From positions 1 to 6,236 of the forward strand of contig CALDBH010000015.1 in NCBI GenBank assembly GCA_937938065.1: a stretch of DNA of 6,236 bases. The letters are read 5' to 3'. The notes below the pieces were generated by a model. That model was not told the origin of the DNA. It made no database searches and worked only from the letters and a program-made list of their open reading frames with translations. Positions 1 to 6,180 of the stretch are shown here, piece after piece (position 1 is the first letter of the stretch; each line of letters begins with the position of its first letter). The position numbers and the translations under genes were made by a program. Source of the stretch: an uncultured Sulfurovum sp. GTDB lineage: Bacteria > Campylobacterota > Campylobacteria > Campylobacterales > Sulfurovaceae.

Positions 1-1602
1 CTAGTTTTATTCATTCCATTTATACCCATCATGATTGCAATCTTGATAGGTTTTTTAAATAAAAAAGAGCTTATGCCCAAAGTTGCTATCTTTTTTTCAT
101 CTATTGTTGCACTATTAGGACTGTATGGTACCTATTATGTGATGAGTACAGATCAAGTCATTGATGGTTTTGGAGGGTACCTTATTTTCAATGAACTCTC
201 GGCCATACTTGTACCCTATGTTGCTATACTAGGTCTTGTTATACGTAAGTATTCTACAAAATACATGTGGGATGAACCTGGATATAAAAGATTTTTTATA
301 CTTTTGAATTTTATATTTTCAGCTATCTATCTGCTTGTGATGAGTAATAACTTGATCATTTTGACTATCGCATGGCAACTTATGAGTATCAGTCTCTATC
401 TTCTTATTACCTTTAATGTTGAATCAAAGTCTGCGATTAAAAATGGTGGATGGACCATGCTTGTACATAAACTTGCCGACCTATTCTTCATCATAGCAGT
501 TATTCTTACTTATAAAATCTTTGGTAGTTTTGAATTAGCAGAACTCAGTCAAAAATGGCTAGACATGTCACAAAGTGGACCATTAGACAATCCTCTGATC
601 TATGTGATTGGGTTCTTGTTCTTATTTGCTGCGATGATGAAATCAGCCATCATACCATTCCACCTATGGTTACCTTATACTTCAGAAGCACCTACCCCTG
701 TTTCAGCTCTTATGCATGCCGGTGTAGTAAATGTTGGTGGTATCCTATTAAATAAGATGGCATTTTTATTATTACTGACGCCTGCTGTACTTAATGTTGC
801 TTTTGTTATGGGACTTATTACAGCCATTTTTGCATCCATCCTTATGCTTGCCGTCTCTGATATCAAACGATCTCTTGGTTACTCAACAGTTGGACAGATG
901 GGATACATGATCATGGAAGTGGGTCTTGGAGCATTCTCTCTTGCTATCTACCACCTTATGGTACATGGAATCTTCAAAGCTTCACTCTTCTTAGAGTCTG
1001 GTAGCCTTATCAATGCTGCAAGGAAGGAGCCAAATGTTCCAAGAAGACTTTCACACGAACTTTTCTGGGAAGAGAAACCACAGTATAACAGCAAAAATAT
1101 GTTCCGCATGGTTGCAATCTTTACTGTATTACCAGTAATTGTTTTCATAGGTGTAAAATTCTTACTTGCTGAAGAATTCTTCCAGTTTAATGCAGCGATG
1201 TTGATACTTGCATTTGCCTGGCTTACTGGTACACAGCTCTTTTTATCTTTCTTTGAGGTATCCAAAGCAAACTCACCAAAAGTTATTATTGGTGTTGTCA
1301 GTTCCTTTATTTTAGTTCTGTTTACTTATGAATTTGTAGGATTAGCCCTTGAACACTTCCTATACGGGGAACATGGTCTTCTCTTCTATGAAGTTGCGAC
1401 ACTTCATGTAACAGCAAACATGACAATTCTCATGTTAGCTGTTATTATGTTTATAGGTTGGTACTTTACCTATAAACAACACTTTGTCGGTATACCAGAA
1501 GGTGAGCATAAACCTAATAAGTTTAAATGGCGAATCTATAAGATATTGGCAAAAGAAGGTTACATATCTGATATGTATATCAAATATTTCAAAGTATTTT
1601 AA
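1..1602 (+). CDS. dabB: DabB-like (NuoL/MrpA-family) membrane subunit of the DAB inorganic carbon transporter, 5' partial
   Basis: This is the proton/cation-conducting membrane subunit that partners DabA in DAB (MpsAB-like) inorganic carbon uptake. The frame is open to base 1, so the true start lies upstream; the first in-window ATG (base 31) falls inside the first hydrophobic segment and is probably internal. Residues below count from that ATG. The protein is almost entirely hydrophobic helices, as in the 14-helix antiporter-like fold. Hallmarks are MKSAIIPFHLWLP (203-215), SEAPTPVSALMHAG (218-231), SDIKRSLGYSTVGQMGYM (276-293) and HGIFKASLFLESGSLI (312-327). Lys204 and Lys316 match the channel lysines of NuoL helices 7 and 10. 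The position of the NuoL helix-5 glutamate is Gln116 (AWQLMSIS). The long C-terminal arm of true NuoL is absent, so this is not a complex I subunit. Downstream dabA supports the assignment over MrpA/MrpD. Family call is firm; transport activity is inferred. Confidence 0.9.
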   Translation, partial: LVLFIPFIPIMIAILIGFLNKKELMPKVAIFFSSIVALLGLYGTYYVMSTDQVIDGFGGYLIFNELSAILVPYVAILGLVIRKYSTKYMWDEPGYKRFFILLNFIFSAIYLLVMSNNLIILTIAWQLMSISLYLLITFNVESKSAIKNGGWTMLVHKLADLFFIIAVILTYKIFGSFELAELSQKWLDMSQSGPLDNPLIYVIGFLFLFAAMMKSAIIPFHLWLPYTSEAPTPVSALMHAGVVNVGGILLNKMAFLLLLTPAVLNVAFVMGLITAIFASILMLAVSDIKRSLGYSTVGQMGYMIMEVGLGAFSLAIYHLMVHGIFKASLFLESGSLINAARKEPNVPRRLSHELFWEEKPQYNSKNMFRMVAIFTVLPVIVFIGVKFLLAEEFFQFNAAMLILAFAWLTGTQLFLSFFEVSKANSPKVIIGVVSSFILVLFTYEFVGLALEHFLYGEHGLLFYEVATLHVTANMTILMLAVIMFIGWYFTYKQHFVGIPEGEHKPNKFKWRIYKILAKEGYISDMYIKYFKVF

Positions 1603-1606
1603 GGGA
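1600..1606 (+). promoter_or_regulatory. Ribosome binding site of the small membrane subunit, overlapping the dabB stop
   Basis: TAAGGGA contains the TAA stop of dabB and an AAGGG Shine-Dalgarno core at 1601-1605. The core lies 8 bases before the ATG at 1614. An out-of-frame ATG at 1609 is too close to the core to be used. The arrangement supports the 1614 start and suggests that ribosomes finishing dabB can reinitiate on the next gene. Confidence 0.7.
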
Positions 1607-1613
1607 AAATGTC

Positions 1614-2348
1614 ATGTTAATAAATTTTATTTTACTACTATTATTTGCGGGGATACCATATTATCTCTTTTTTGAAAAGACAAAAATCTTAAATAAAGAA
1701 AAGATATTTTATCTTTCTTCTTTATTGGTTATTGGGGGGATGATATTTTCTCACCAGGTTCCACAAACAGCATCAATGCCATTTGCTATCGTTGCACTGA
1801 TTGCTTCGTTAATTTCTCTTTATAAAGCAAACAAGACAACCAATCTGTATAAATTGGCCTACTATATACTCTTTTTTAATGCACCAATGCTTATTATGTT
1901 TCAAGCAAGAGAGAGTACATTATACGGAGTGTCATTACTGATAACACTACTTGGTATTTTCATGATAGGGAAATATTATGAACGTAACTATGGTAGTGCA
2001 AACTATCGTTCTATCACTGGTATTACACTTGTTACACCATATGCAGGGTTAATGTTAACTATTTATTTAACAGCTTTAGCACTCTACCCTCCTTTTCCAA
2101 ATTCGCTAATGTTCCTTAATGGAATACTTAACTCTGAGCTTAGTACCTTATGGTATATAGCTGTTGTGATCATATTTTTTGGAAACTTTTTAATCGCTGT
2201 GAGAGTCATGGCAAAAACCGTTTTTGGAAAACCAAATACCAATGTTCACTACATTGACTTGGGTCCTAAAGAGCGATGGCTACATTTAACTATGTTTATT
2301 ATATTATTGGTCCTGAGTGCTGTAGGACTTAAGGAGTTACTAGCATGA
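1614..2348 (+). CDS. Small antiporter-like membrane protein between dabB and dabA
   Basis: This is a 244-residue integral membrane protein with about seven or eight hydrophobic segments (near 3-20, 32-47, 54-70, 78-96, 103-119, 137-157, 178-199 and 224-240). I do not know a named family for it. Its C-terminal half resembles the last helices of NuoM/MrpD/NuoL-type subunits: a proline-containing helix ending in ALALYPPFPNSLMFL (154-168), a helix followed by VRVMAKTVFGKPN (196-208), and a short loop DLGPKERWLHL (215-225) leading to the final helix. The N-terminal ~125 residues could match the first five helices. The central channel region (Lys motif, PFHxWLP, EAPTPVSAL, FKAxLFLxSGS) is missing, so it looks like a core-deleted antiporter subunit. 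Tight spacing to dabB (11 bases) and the ATGA overlap with dabA imply one complex or pathway. It may be a scaffold or third subunit of the transporter; that role is inferred. Confidence 0.85.
   Translation: MLINFILLLLFAGIPYYLFFEKTKILNKEKIFYLSSLLVIGGMIFSHQVPQTASMPFAIVALIASLISLYKANKTTNLYKLAYYILFFNAPMLIMFQARESTLYGVSLLITLLGIFMIGKYYERNYGSANYRSITGITLVTPYAGLMLTIYLTALALYPPFPNSLMFLNGILNSELSTLWYIAVVIIFFGNFLIAVRVMAKTVFGKPNTNVHYIDLGPKERWLHLTMFIILLVLSAVGLKELLA
2331..2348 (+). promoter_or_regulatory. dabA ribosome binding site and ATGA stop/start overlap
   Basis: AAGGAG (2331-2336) lies 8 bases before the dabA ATG at 2345, inside the last codons of the upstream membrane protein. The upstream TGA stop (2346-2348) overlaps the ATG by the ATGA arrangement. 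This fixes the dabA start and points to translational coupling that would keep the two products in proportion. Confidence 0.85.
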
Positions 2349-5215
2349 GTATATTAGAAAAATTAAATGCGGTTAAAGACACCGTACCTCATTATTGGCC
2401 TATAGGTGCATTTATTCACCATAACCCTCTAAAAGGTTTTGAGCACCTAAATTTTAAAGAGGGTCTTGATAAAGCCCAAAGTATCTTTGGTGGTAAGGTC
2501 TATATGGATCCTGACTATTATATCTCGCTCTATGATGAAGGTAAGGTCAAAACCGAACAACTGGAAAAGAACCTACTAAAACTTTTAAAAGAATCAAAAC
2601 TTGAAAACAACCTTGAAAATGCTAAAACATTTATGTTGGAAGTCAGTCCATTATGGCACGGGTTGAGAAGCTATGAAGAGTTAAAAGTATATGACATTGA
2701 TGAAGAACTTCACGCCTATCTAGAAGAAAATTCGATCTACATGGATACAGATGCATGGATAGAGTCACTTACAGAGCATATGACACTCTATGAAATACAT
2801 GATGCAATATTTGGCACAAGAGAGAAAGAACTTATTGAAAAAGAGGTCATTGAATACATTACACGTTTTCTTGATAAACAGCAAACCACACTTAGTATGT
2901 CAGATAGAGACCTTGGTATGTTCAATACCTTTAAACTCTATGAAAATATCGACTATGTGATCGATGCAGAAGGTTATGTACTAGAGGCTCTAGAAAAACT
3001 TAAAGTTGAAGATGTAGAAAAATACTTCTTAACCCACATACTAAAACTGCATGGATGGGCTGGATATATCAAATACCGTTCAGAAGACCCAGACTACTTT
3101 CCTCAGCAAGAGCACCCTTCAACAATGATGGACTATATGGCTGTCAGATTGCATTTTGAGTTAAAATATATGCAAAAAGAAGAGATCAATGACTTTGATA
3201 AACTCAAAGCTTATATCAAAGAGAACACTCCCTATGCTATATTAAAACTGTTGTGGGAAAAAGGTAAGCTTACAGGTACTTATATTGATGCAATGGAAGA
3301 CAGGAAAGATTACCAAAACATCTTAGATGCTTATGTAAAAGATGAGATCAATTTAAATTCACTTCGAGTACAATTAGCGAAAGAAAAGTTACCTGAGCTT
3401 GATATGTCCCTCATTGAGTTTTCTAACTTTGCAAACTTACTTAAAAAAGAGGAAGGGTTTCTTTGGTTAAAGTCACTAGAAGACAGCTATATTATGCAGC
3501 ATGTGGATGAATTTACAACGCCACATACCTATGATGAAAAACCTCTTTCATCCACTATATTCTGTTTGGATGTAAGATCAGAAGTTATGCGTAGAAAAGT
3601 AGAAGAATCTGGTCCATACAACACCTATGGTGCAGGTGGTTTCTTAGGTATTCCTATCTCCTTTGTCGAATTTGACAAAGCACATGAATTAGCCTTGGCT
3701 CCTGCTATCGTTAAACCTGAGAACATTGTTTTTGAAATACCTGTTGAATCTCATGAAGATTACAATTCAAAAAAAGGTGTAAATAAAACAACAAAAAAAG
3801 TATTAAGTGATCTTAAAAATAACCCATACACACCATATATTATGGTAGAAGCAATTGGGTGGCTTTTTGGTGTAAAACTTTTTGGTAAAACATTCTTACC
3901 AGAAAAGACCAACAAACTCTTCAAGAATATGAAACCTAAAAAACCCAAAACCACTTTTACACTTGATAAACTGACAATTAAAGAGATTGAAAAATATATT
4001 AGAAGACTCCATACAAATATTATCAATGAAGTGTTAACTACACAATCTGATACAAAACTTAATAAAGATGAACTCTACGTTTTATGGGAACATCTTGTTT
4101 TTAATAAAGATCTATGCATTAAAATCTCTCCGGACATCATCAATAAATTAAAGCATGCTTATCATATTACAGGTGAAGATTATAATGTTCAAAAAGATAA
4201 ACTGGCTCAAGTGGGATTTACCATTGACGAACAAGTGATGTATTTGGAAAATCTACTAAAGATGATAGGTCTTGTAAAAGATTTTCCTAAATTTGTCGTC
4301 ATCTCTGGGCATGGAAGTGTCTCTGATAATAATCCATTCGAGTCTGCACTTGACTGTGGTGCTTGTGGAGGTAGTATCAGTCTACCAAATGCAAGAGCCC
4401 TCTGTATGATCGGTAATAAACATGAAGTACGTGAAAAATTGAGAGAAAAAGGAATTGATATTCCTCAGGAAGTCAAATTCTTACCTGCATTACACACTAC
4501 CACTACAGATGAAATGACATTTTATGATACAGATATATTAAGTGCTTCAGAATTAGAACTTTTCACTAAAATGCGACAAGACTTCAAAAAAGCATCGCTT
4601 GCATCTAGAGAAGAGAGAGTTTTAGTCCTACCTAATGCTGACAAACAAGAGGACCTTTTCATCAAAACTATGGACTGGTCAGAACCAAGACCAGAATGGG
4701 GACTAGCAAGAAATATGGGAGCATTTGCAGGACCAAGGGACTCTATCAAGCATACTAAACTTGACAATAGACTCTTTATGCACTCATATGATGCCTCTAT
4801 AGACAATGAGAATGCTGATATACTTACACGTATCTTTAATGGTCCGTTGGTCGTTGGTGAATGGATCAACCTTGAGCACTACTTCTCTACTGTAGATAAT
4901 GCGATCTATGGAGCAGGCTCAAAAGTATATCACAATGTAGTGTCTAAGATTGGCGTATATAATGGAAATTATAGTGATTTAAAAATTGGTCTTCCTACAC
5001 AAAGTGTTCTTGAAGAAGGTGAAGCATATCATGAACCTGTTCGACTACTTACCTATATGGAAGCACCACTGGAAATAGTTGGGAAAGCTGTTGAGAACTC
5101 AATCGCGAAGGAATTTATCTTAAATGAGTGGATTCGACCGGTCATTATAGATAAAGCAGCTAAAAAAGTTTACTCTTATGAATCAGGTGAGTTTATAGTC
5201 ATAAAAGAGCTCTAA
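2345..5215 (+). CDS. dabA: DabA, DUF2309/UPF0753 carbonic-anhydrase-like subunit of the DAB inorganic carbon transporter
   Basis: DabA is the soluble, membrane-associated zinc subunit that, with DabB, converts CO2 to bicarbonate in the cytoplasm in one direction, concentrating inorganic carbon. The beta-carbonic-anhydrase-like site is complete: CLDVRSE gives Cys407, Asp409 and Arg411, and GHGS...LDCGACGG gives His656 and Cys671. The 15-residue His-Cys spacing equals that of the characterised Halothiobacillus DabA2 (C351, D353, H524, C539). Other family blocks are HHNPLKGFEHLNF (25-37), NMGAFAGPRD (790-799), RLFMHSYD (809-816) and the segment 833-885 containing GEWINLEHYFSTVDN and DLKIGLPTQS. 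There is no signal peptide. At 956 residues it is longer than the ~830-residue Halothiobacillus protein. The extra length is about 55 residues before Cys407 and about 75 between the two halves of the site, including a Lys-rich stretch at 521-545. The frame is intact and ends in tandem TAA codons. Last gene of the operon. Confidence 0.95.
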   Translation: MSILEKLNAVKDTVPHYWPIGAFIHHNPLKGFEHLNFKEGLDKAQSIFGGKVYMDPDYYISLYDEGKVKTEQLEKNLLKLLKESKLENNLENAKTFMLEVSPLWHGLRSYEELKVYDIDEELHAYLEENSIYMDTDAWIESLTEHMTLYEIHDAIFGTREKELIEKEVIEYITRFLDKQQTTLSMSDRDLGMFNTFKLYENIDYVIDAEGYVLEALEKLKVEDVEKYFLTHILKLHGWAGYIKYRSEDPDYFPQQEHPSTMMDYMAVRLHFELKYMQKEEINDFDKLKAYIKENTPYAILKLLWEKGKLTGTYIDAMEDRKDYQNILDAYVKDEINLNSLRVQLAKEKLPELDMSLIEFSNFANLLKKEEGFLWLKSLEDSYIMQHVDEFTTPHTYDEKPLSSTIFCLDVRSEVMRRKVEESGPYNTYGAGGFLGIPISFVEFDKAHELALAPAIVKPENIVFEIPVESHEDYNSKKGVNKTTKKVLSDLKNNPYTPYIMVEAIGWLFGVKLFGKTFLPEKTNKLFKNMKPKKPKTTFTLDKLTIKEIEKYIRRLHTNIINEVLTTQSDTKLNKDELYVLWEHLVFNKDLCIKISPDIINKLKHAYHITGEDYNVQKDKLAQVGFTIDEQVMYLENLLKMIGLVKDFPKFVVISGHGSVSDNNPFESALDCGACGGSISLPNARALCMIGNKHEVREKLREKGIDIPQEVKFLPALHTTTTDEMTFYDTDILSASELELFTKMRQDFKKASLASREERVLVLPNADKQEDLFIKTMDWSEPRPEWGLARNMGAFAGPRDSIKHTKLDNRLFMHSYDASIDNENADILTRIFNGPLVVGEWINLEHYFSTVDNAIYGAGSKVYHNVVSKIGVYNGNYSDLKIGLPTQSVLEEGEAYHEPVRLLTYMEAPLEIVGKAVENSIAKEFILNEWIRPVIIDKAAKKVYSYESGEFIVIKEL

Positions 5216-5231
5216 TAAGCTTTTTTATGGC
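5198..5231 (+). terminator. Probable intrinsic terminator hairpin spanning the dabA stop codons
   Basis: Arms 5198-5211 and 5218-5231 can pair over 14 bp (two G-U wobbles) around a 6-base loop. The left arm is the end of dabA, and the tandem TAA stops fall in and beside the loop. The right arm contains T6 directly after AGCT, so a short G/C core followed by a U run is possible. The structure is AT-rich and the U run lies inside the full stem, so strength is uncertain. The -10 element of the next gene begins 30 bases downstream, consistent with a transcription unit boundary. Confidence 0.55.
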
Positions 5232-5260
5232 ACCTTAAGCTTTAAATGATATAACACCCT

Positions 5261-5284
5261 TATAATTAATATTAAAATAGGAAA
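5261..5284 (+). promoter_or_regulatory. Sigma-70-type promoter -10 element and ribosome binding site of the small CxCH gene
   Basis: A perfect TATAAT at 5261-5266 predicts transcription start near 5273, giving a ~16-base leader. AGGAAA (5279-5284) is the Shine-Dalgarno site, with the ATG at 5289. No -35 consensus is visible at 5238-5243, which is common in Campylobacterota promoters. This suggests that the gene is transcribed separately from the dab operon. Confidence 0.6.
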
Positions 5285-5288
5285 TATA

Positions 5289-5609
5289 ATGTACAAAATA
5301 GAATTTGAAAAAATATGCAGTTGCCATACAAAAAGTGGGCTTGAAGATAATTTGACGTTTGAAACAAGAGAAGACATGTATAATAAAGCACGTGTTTTGG
5401 AGTGCCGAATGAATCAAGAGTTTTGTATGAAACACTTTTTTGAAGCTGTAGATTACGGTGATAAAATAGTCATACATAGCAGTGTAAGACCTGAAGATGA
5501 TGAAGAAGATGAAGATATTGAAGATGCAAGAGAACTTGTAAAGAAAAGTGGAGTGACAATTGGCTTTGATGCTAGCCAAGTACCTCCAAAAGAGAGTGGT
5601 TCAAACTAA
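5289..5609 (+). CDS. Small acidic Cys/His-containing protein of unknown function
   Basis: A 106-residue soluble protein with no signal peptide or membrane helix. I do not recognise a characterised family. Cys10, Cys12 and His13 form a CSCH motif, and Cys39, Cys46 and His49 (MNQEFCMKHFF, 41-51) follow about 30 residues later. Together they could bind a metal or form a redox pair; this is inference. A lone His63 lies just before a very acidic run, EDDEEDEDIED (69-79), and a flexible Pro/Ser-rich C-terminus ends the protein. The layout, a beta-strand start with CxC, a 'TFETREDM..KA' helix and an FCxKH motif, is reminiscent of small uncharacterised Campylobacterota proteins, recalled from memory only. 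A good ribosome binding site, its own -10 element and ordinary codon usage support a real gene. It sits between dabA and a convergent hemerythrin, so context gives no clear role. Confidence 0.8.
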   Translation: MYKIEFEKICSCHTKSGLEDNLTFETREDMYNKARVLECRMNQEFCMKHFFEAVDYGDKIVIHSSVRPEDDEEDEDIEDARELVKKSGVTIGFDASQVPPKESGSN

Positions 5610-5644
5610 TAAAATTTTGCATGACAAATAATTATTCTTCTAAG

Positions 5645-5673
5645 TCAAGGTAGATTAAAAAATCTATCCTTGA
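5645..5673 (+). terminator. Intergenic hairpin after the CxCH gene, possible terminator
   Basis: TCAAGGTAGATT (5645-5656) pairs with AATCTATCCTTGA (5661-5673) through 12 bp with one bulged T at 5667 and a 4-A loop. It begins 35 bases after the stop of the upstream gene. No T run follows on the plus strand, so it could be a weak or Rho-assisted terminator, or a transcript-end stabiliser. Part of the left arm (TAGATTA, 5651-5657) can instead pair with TAATCTA (5676-5682), giving an alternative fold. Confidence 0.45.
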
Positions 5674-5681
5674 TCTAATCT

Positions 5682-5712
5682 AAAAAGTGATTCTACTGCT
5701 AATTAGAATCAC
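5682..5712 (-). terminator. Intrinsic terminator of the hemerythrin gene
   Basis: A perfect 9-bp inverted repeat, GTGATTCTA (5687-5695) and TAGAATCAC (5704-5712), encloses an 8-base loop. Read on the minus strand, the hairpin is followed at once by TTTTT (complement of 5682-5686). The arm at 5704-5712 is the hemerythrin Gly-Asp-Ser codon region, and the TAG stop lies in the loop, so the terminator is embedded in the gene end. Confidence 0.7.
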
Positions 5713-6100
5713 CAATGTGCATAGCAGTTTCCGAATCCCATCTTGAAATATGCAAAATAATCCAATGCTTGAACTCGTCTTCTAAAAAATTTTGTACTTC
5801 TTTTGGATCTTTATTTTTTGACCAGTCTTCTTGAATCTTTTTTAATTTTTTTCTCATGGTATCATGCTCAGATTTATGCATTTGCATAGCATAAAATTTA
5901 CTCTCCTCCATCATCTCTTCTTCCGTAGTAAAGTGATCCTCTACATCAAACTCAACGACTTTAAAAAGCTCATCAATTTTCTCTATATCTTTGGCTAAAA
6001 CAGCATCATGAAAATCATTGATTATTTCTATCTCTTCTTCATGTAGCATATTCATCATAGCATTTGACACTTGTTGTACATCTCGCTTTTGCATTAACAT
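5699..6100 (-). CDS. Bacteriohemerythrin (single-domain diiron O2-binding protein)
   Basis: A 133-residue cytoplasmic four-helix-bundle hemerythrin that should bind O2 reversibly at a non-haem diiron site. All seven expected ligands are present: His20, His56 and Glu60 (HFTTEEEMM, 56-64), His75 and His79 (HKSEH), His117 and Asp122 (HISRWD). Spacings equal those of the Methylococcus capsulatus protein (H22, H58, E62, H77, H81, H117, D122). There is no fused chemotaxis, GGDEF or other signalling domain, so storage, delivery, sensing or scavenging of O2 (or NO protection) are the plausible roles. The ATG at 6100 is chosen because AAGGAA (complement of 6106-6111) sits at ideal distance; the next Met, two codons on, is less well placed. 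The gene is convergent with the CxCH gene, has its own terminator, and lies under a probable FNR/CRP-type promoter. Confidence 0.95.
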   Translation of the reverse strand: MLMQKRDVQQVSNAMMNMLHEEEIEIINDFHDAVLAKDIEKIDELFKVVEFDVEDHFTTEEEMMEESKFYAMQMHKSEHDTMRKKLKKIQEDWSKNKDPKEVQNFLEDEFKHWIILHISRWDSETAMHIGDSN

Positions 6101-6126
6101 TCTAGTTCCTTGGAATTTGGCTTAAT

Positions 6127-6139
6127 AATAAAGATTATA
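6127..6139 (-). promoter_or_regulatory. Hemerythrin promoter -10 element
   Basis: Read on the minus strand, TATAAT (complement of 6134-6139) predicts transcription start at about 6127 and a ~27-base leader carrying the AAGGAA ribosome binding site (6106-6111). No -35 hexamer is recognisable 17 bases upstream, as expected for an activator-dependent promoter. Confidence 0.65.
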
Positions 6140-6156
6140 GCTTACACAAATTGTTT

Positions 6157-6180
6157 TTATATTGATCGATGTCAATATAA
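6157..6180 (-). promoter_or_regulatory. FNR/CRP-family operator upstream of hemerythrin
   Basis: A perfect 9-bp inverted repeat, TTATATTGA and TCAATATAA, is separated by 6 bases. It contains TTGAT-CGAT-GTCAA (6162-6175), which matches the FNR consensus TTGAT-N4-ATCAA at nine of ten positions. Its centre (6168.5) is exactly 41.5 bases before the start predicted from the -10 element, the class II activation position. The regulator is not in the window. It could be an FNR, DNR/NNR-like or NssR-like protein, so O2, NO or redox control is inferred. Confidence 0.65.

Noticed and set aside
948..1265. Minus-strand open frame of 105 codons opposite dabB
   Set aside because: It lies wholly antisense to conserved dabB motifs, has no ribosome binding context I can see, and its product has no recognisable feature.
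1274..1294. CACCAA/TTGGTG inverted repeat inside dabB
   Set aside because: A 6-bp repeat with a 9-base spacer within coding sequence, with no T run; expected by chance.
1..1602. Complex I NuoL or Mrp antiporter subunit MrpA
   Set aside because: No other nuo or mrp genes adjoin it, the NuoL C-terminal arm is missing, and a DUF2309 dabA gene lies downstream, which identifies the DAB/MpsAB context.
1484..1675. Plus-strand open frame bridging the dabB end and the start of the middle gene
   Set aside because: It overlaps two real genes in another frame and has no suitable ribosome binding site; it is not evidence of a frameshift, since both flanking genes are intact.
4522..4869. Minus-strand open frame of 115 codons opposite dabA
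   Set aside because: It mirrors the conserved C-terminal blocks of DabA; the Ser/Leu-rich product is typical of an antisense shadow.
5235..5579. Minus-strand open frame of 114 codons opposite the CxCH gene
   Set aside because: It covers the promoter and most of the better-supported plus-strand gene, and its Phe/Ile/Tyr-rich product is what the antisense of AT-rich DNA gives.
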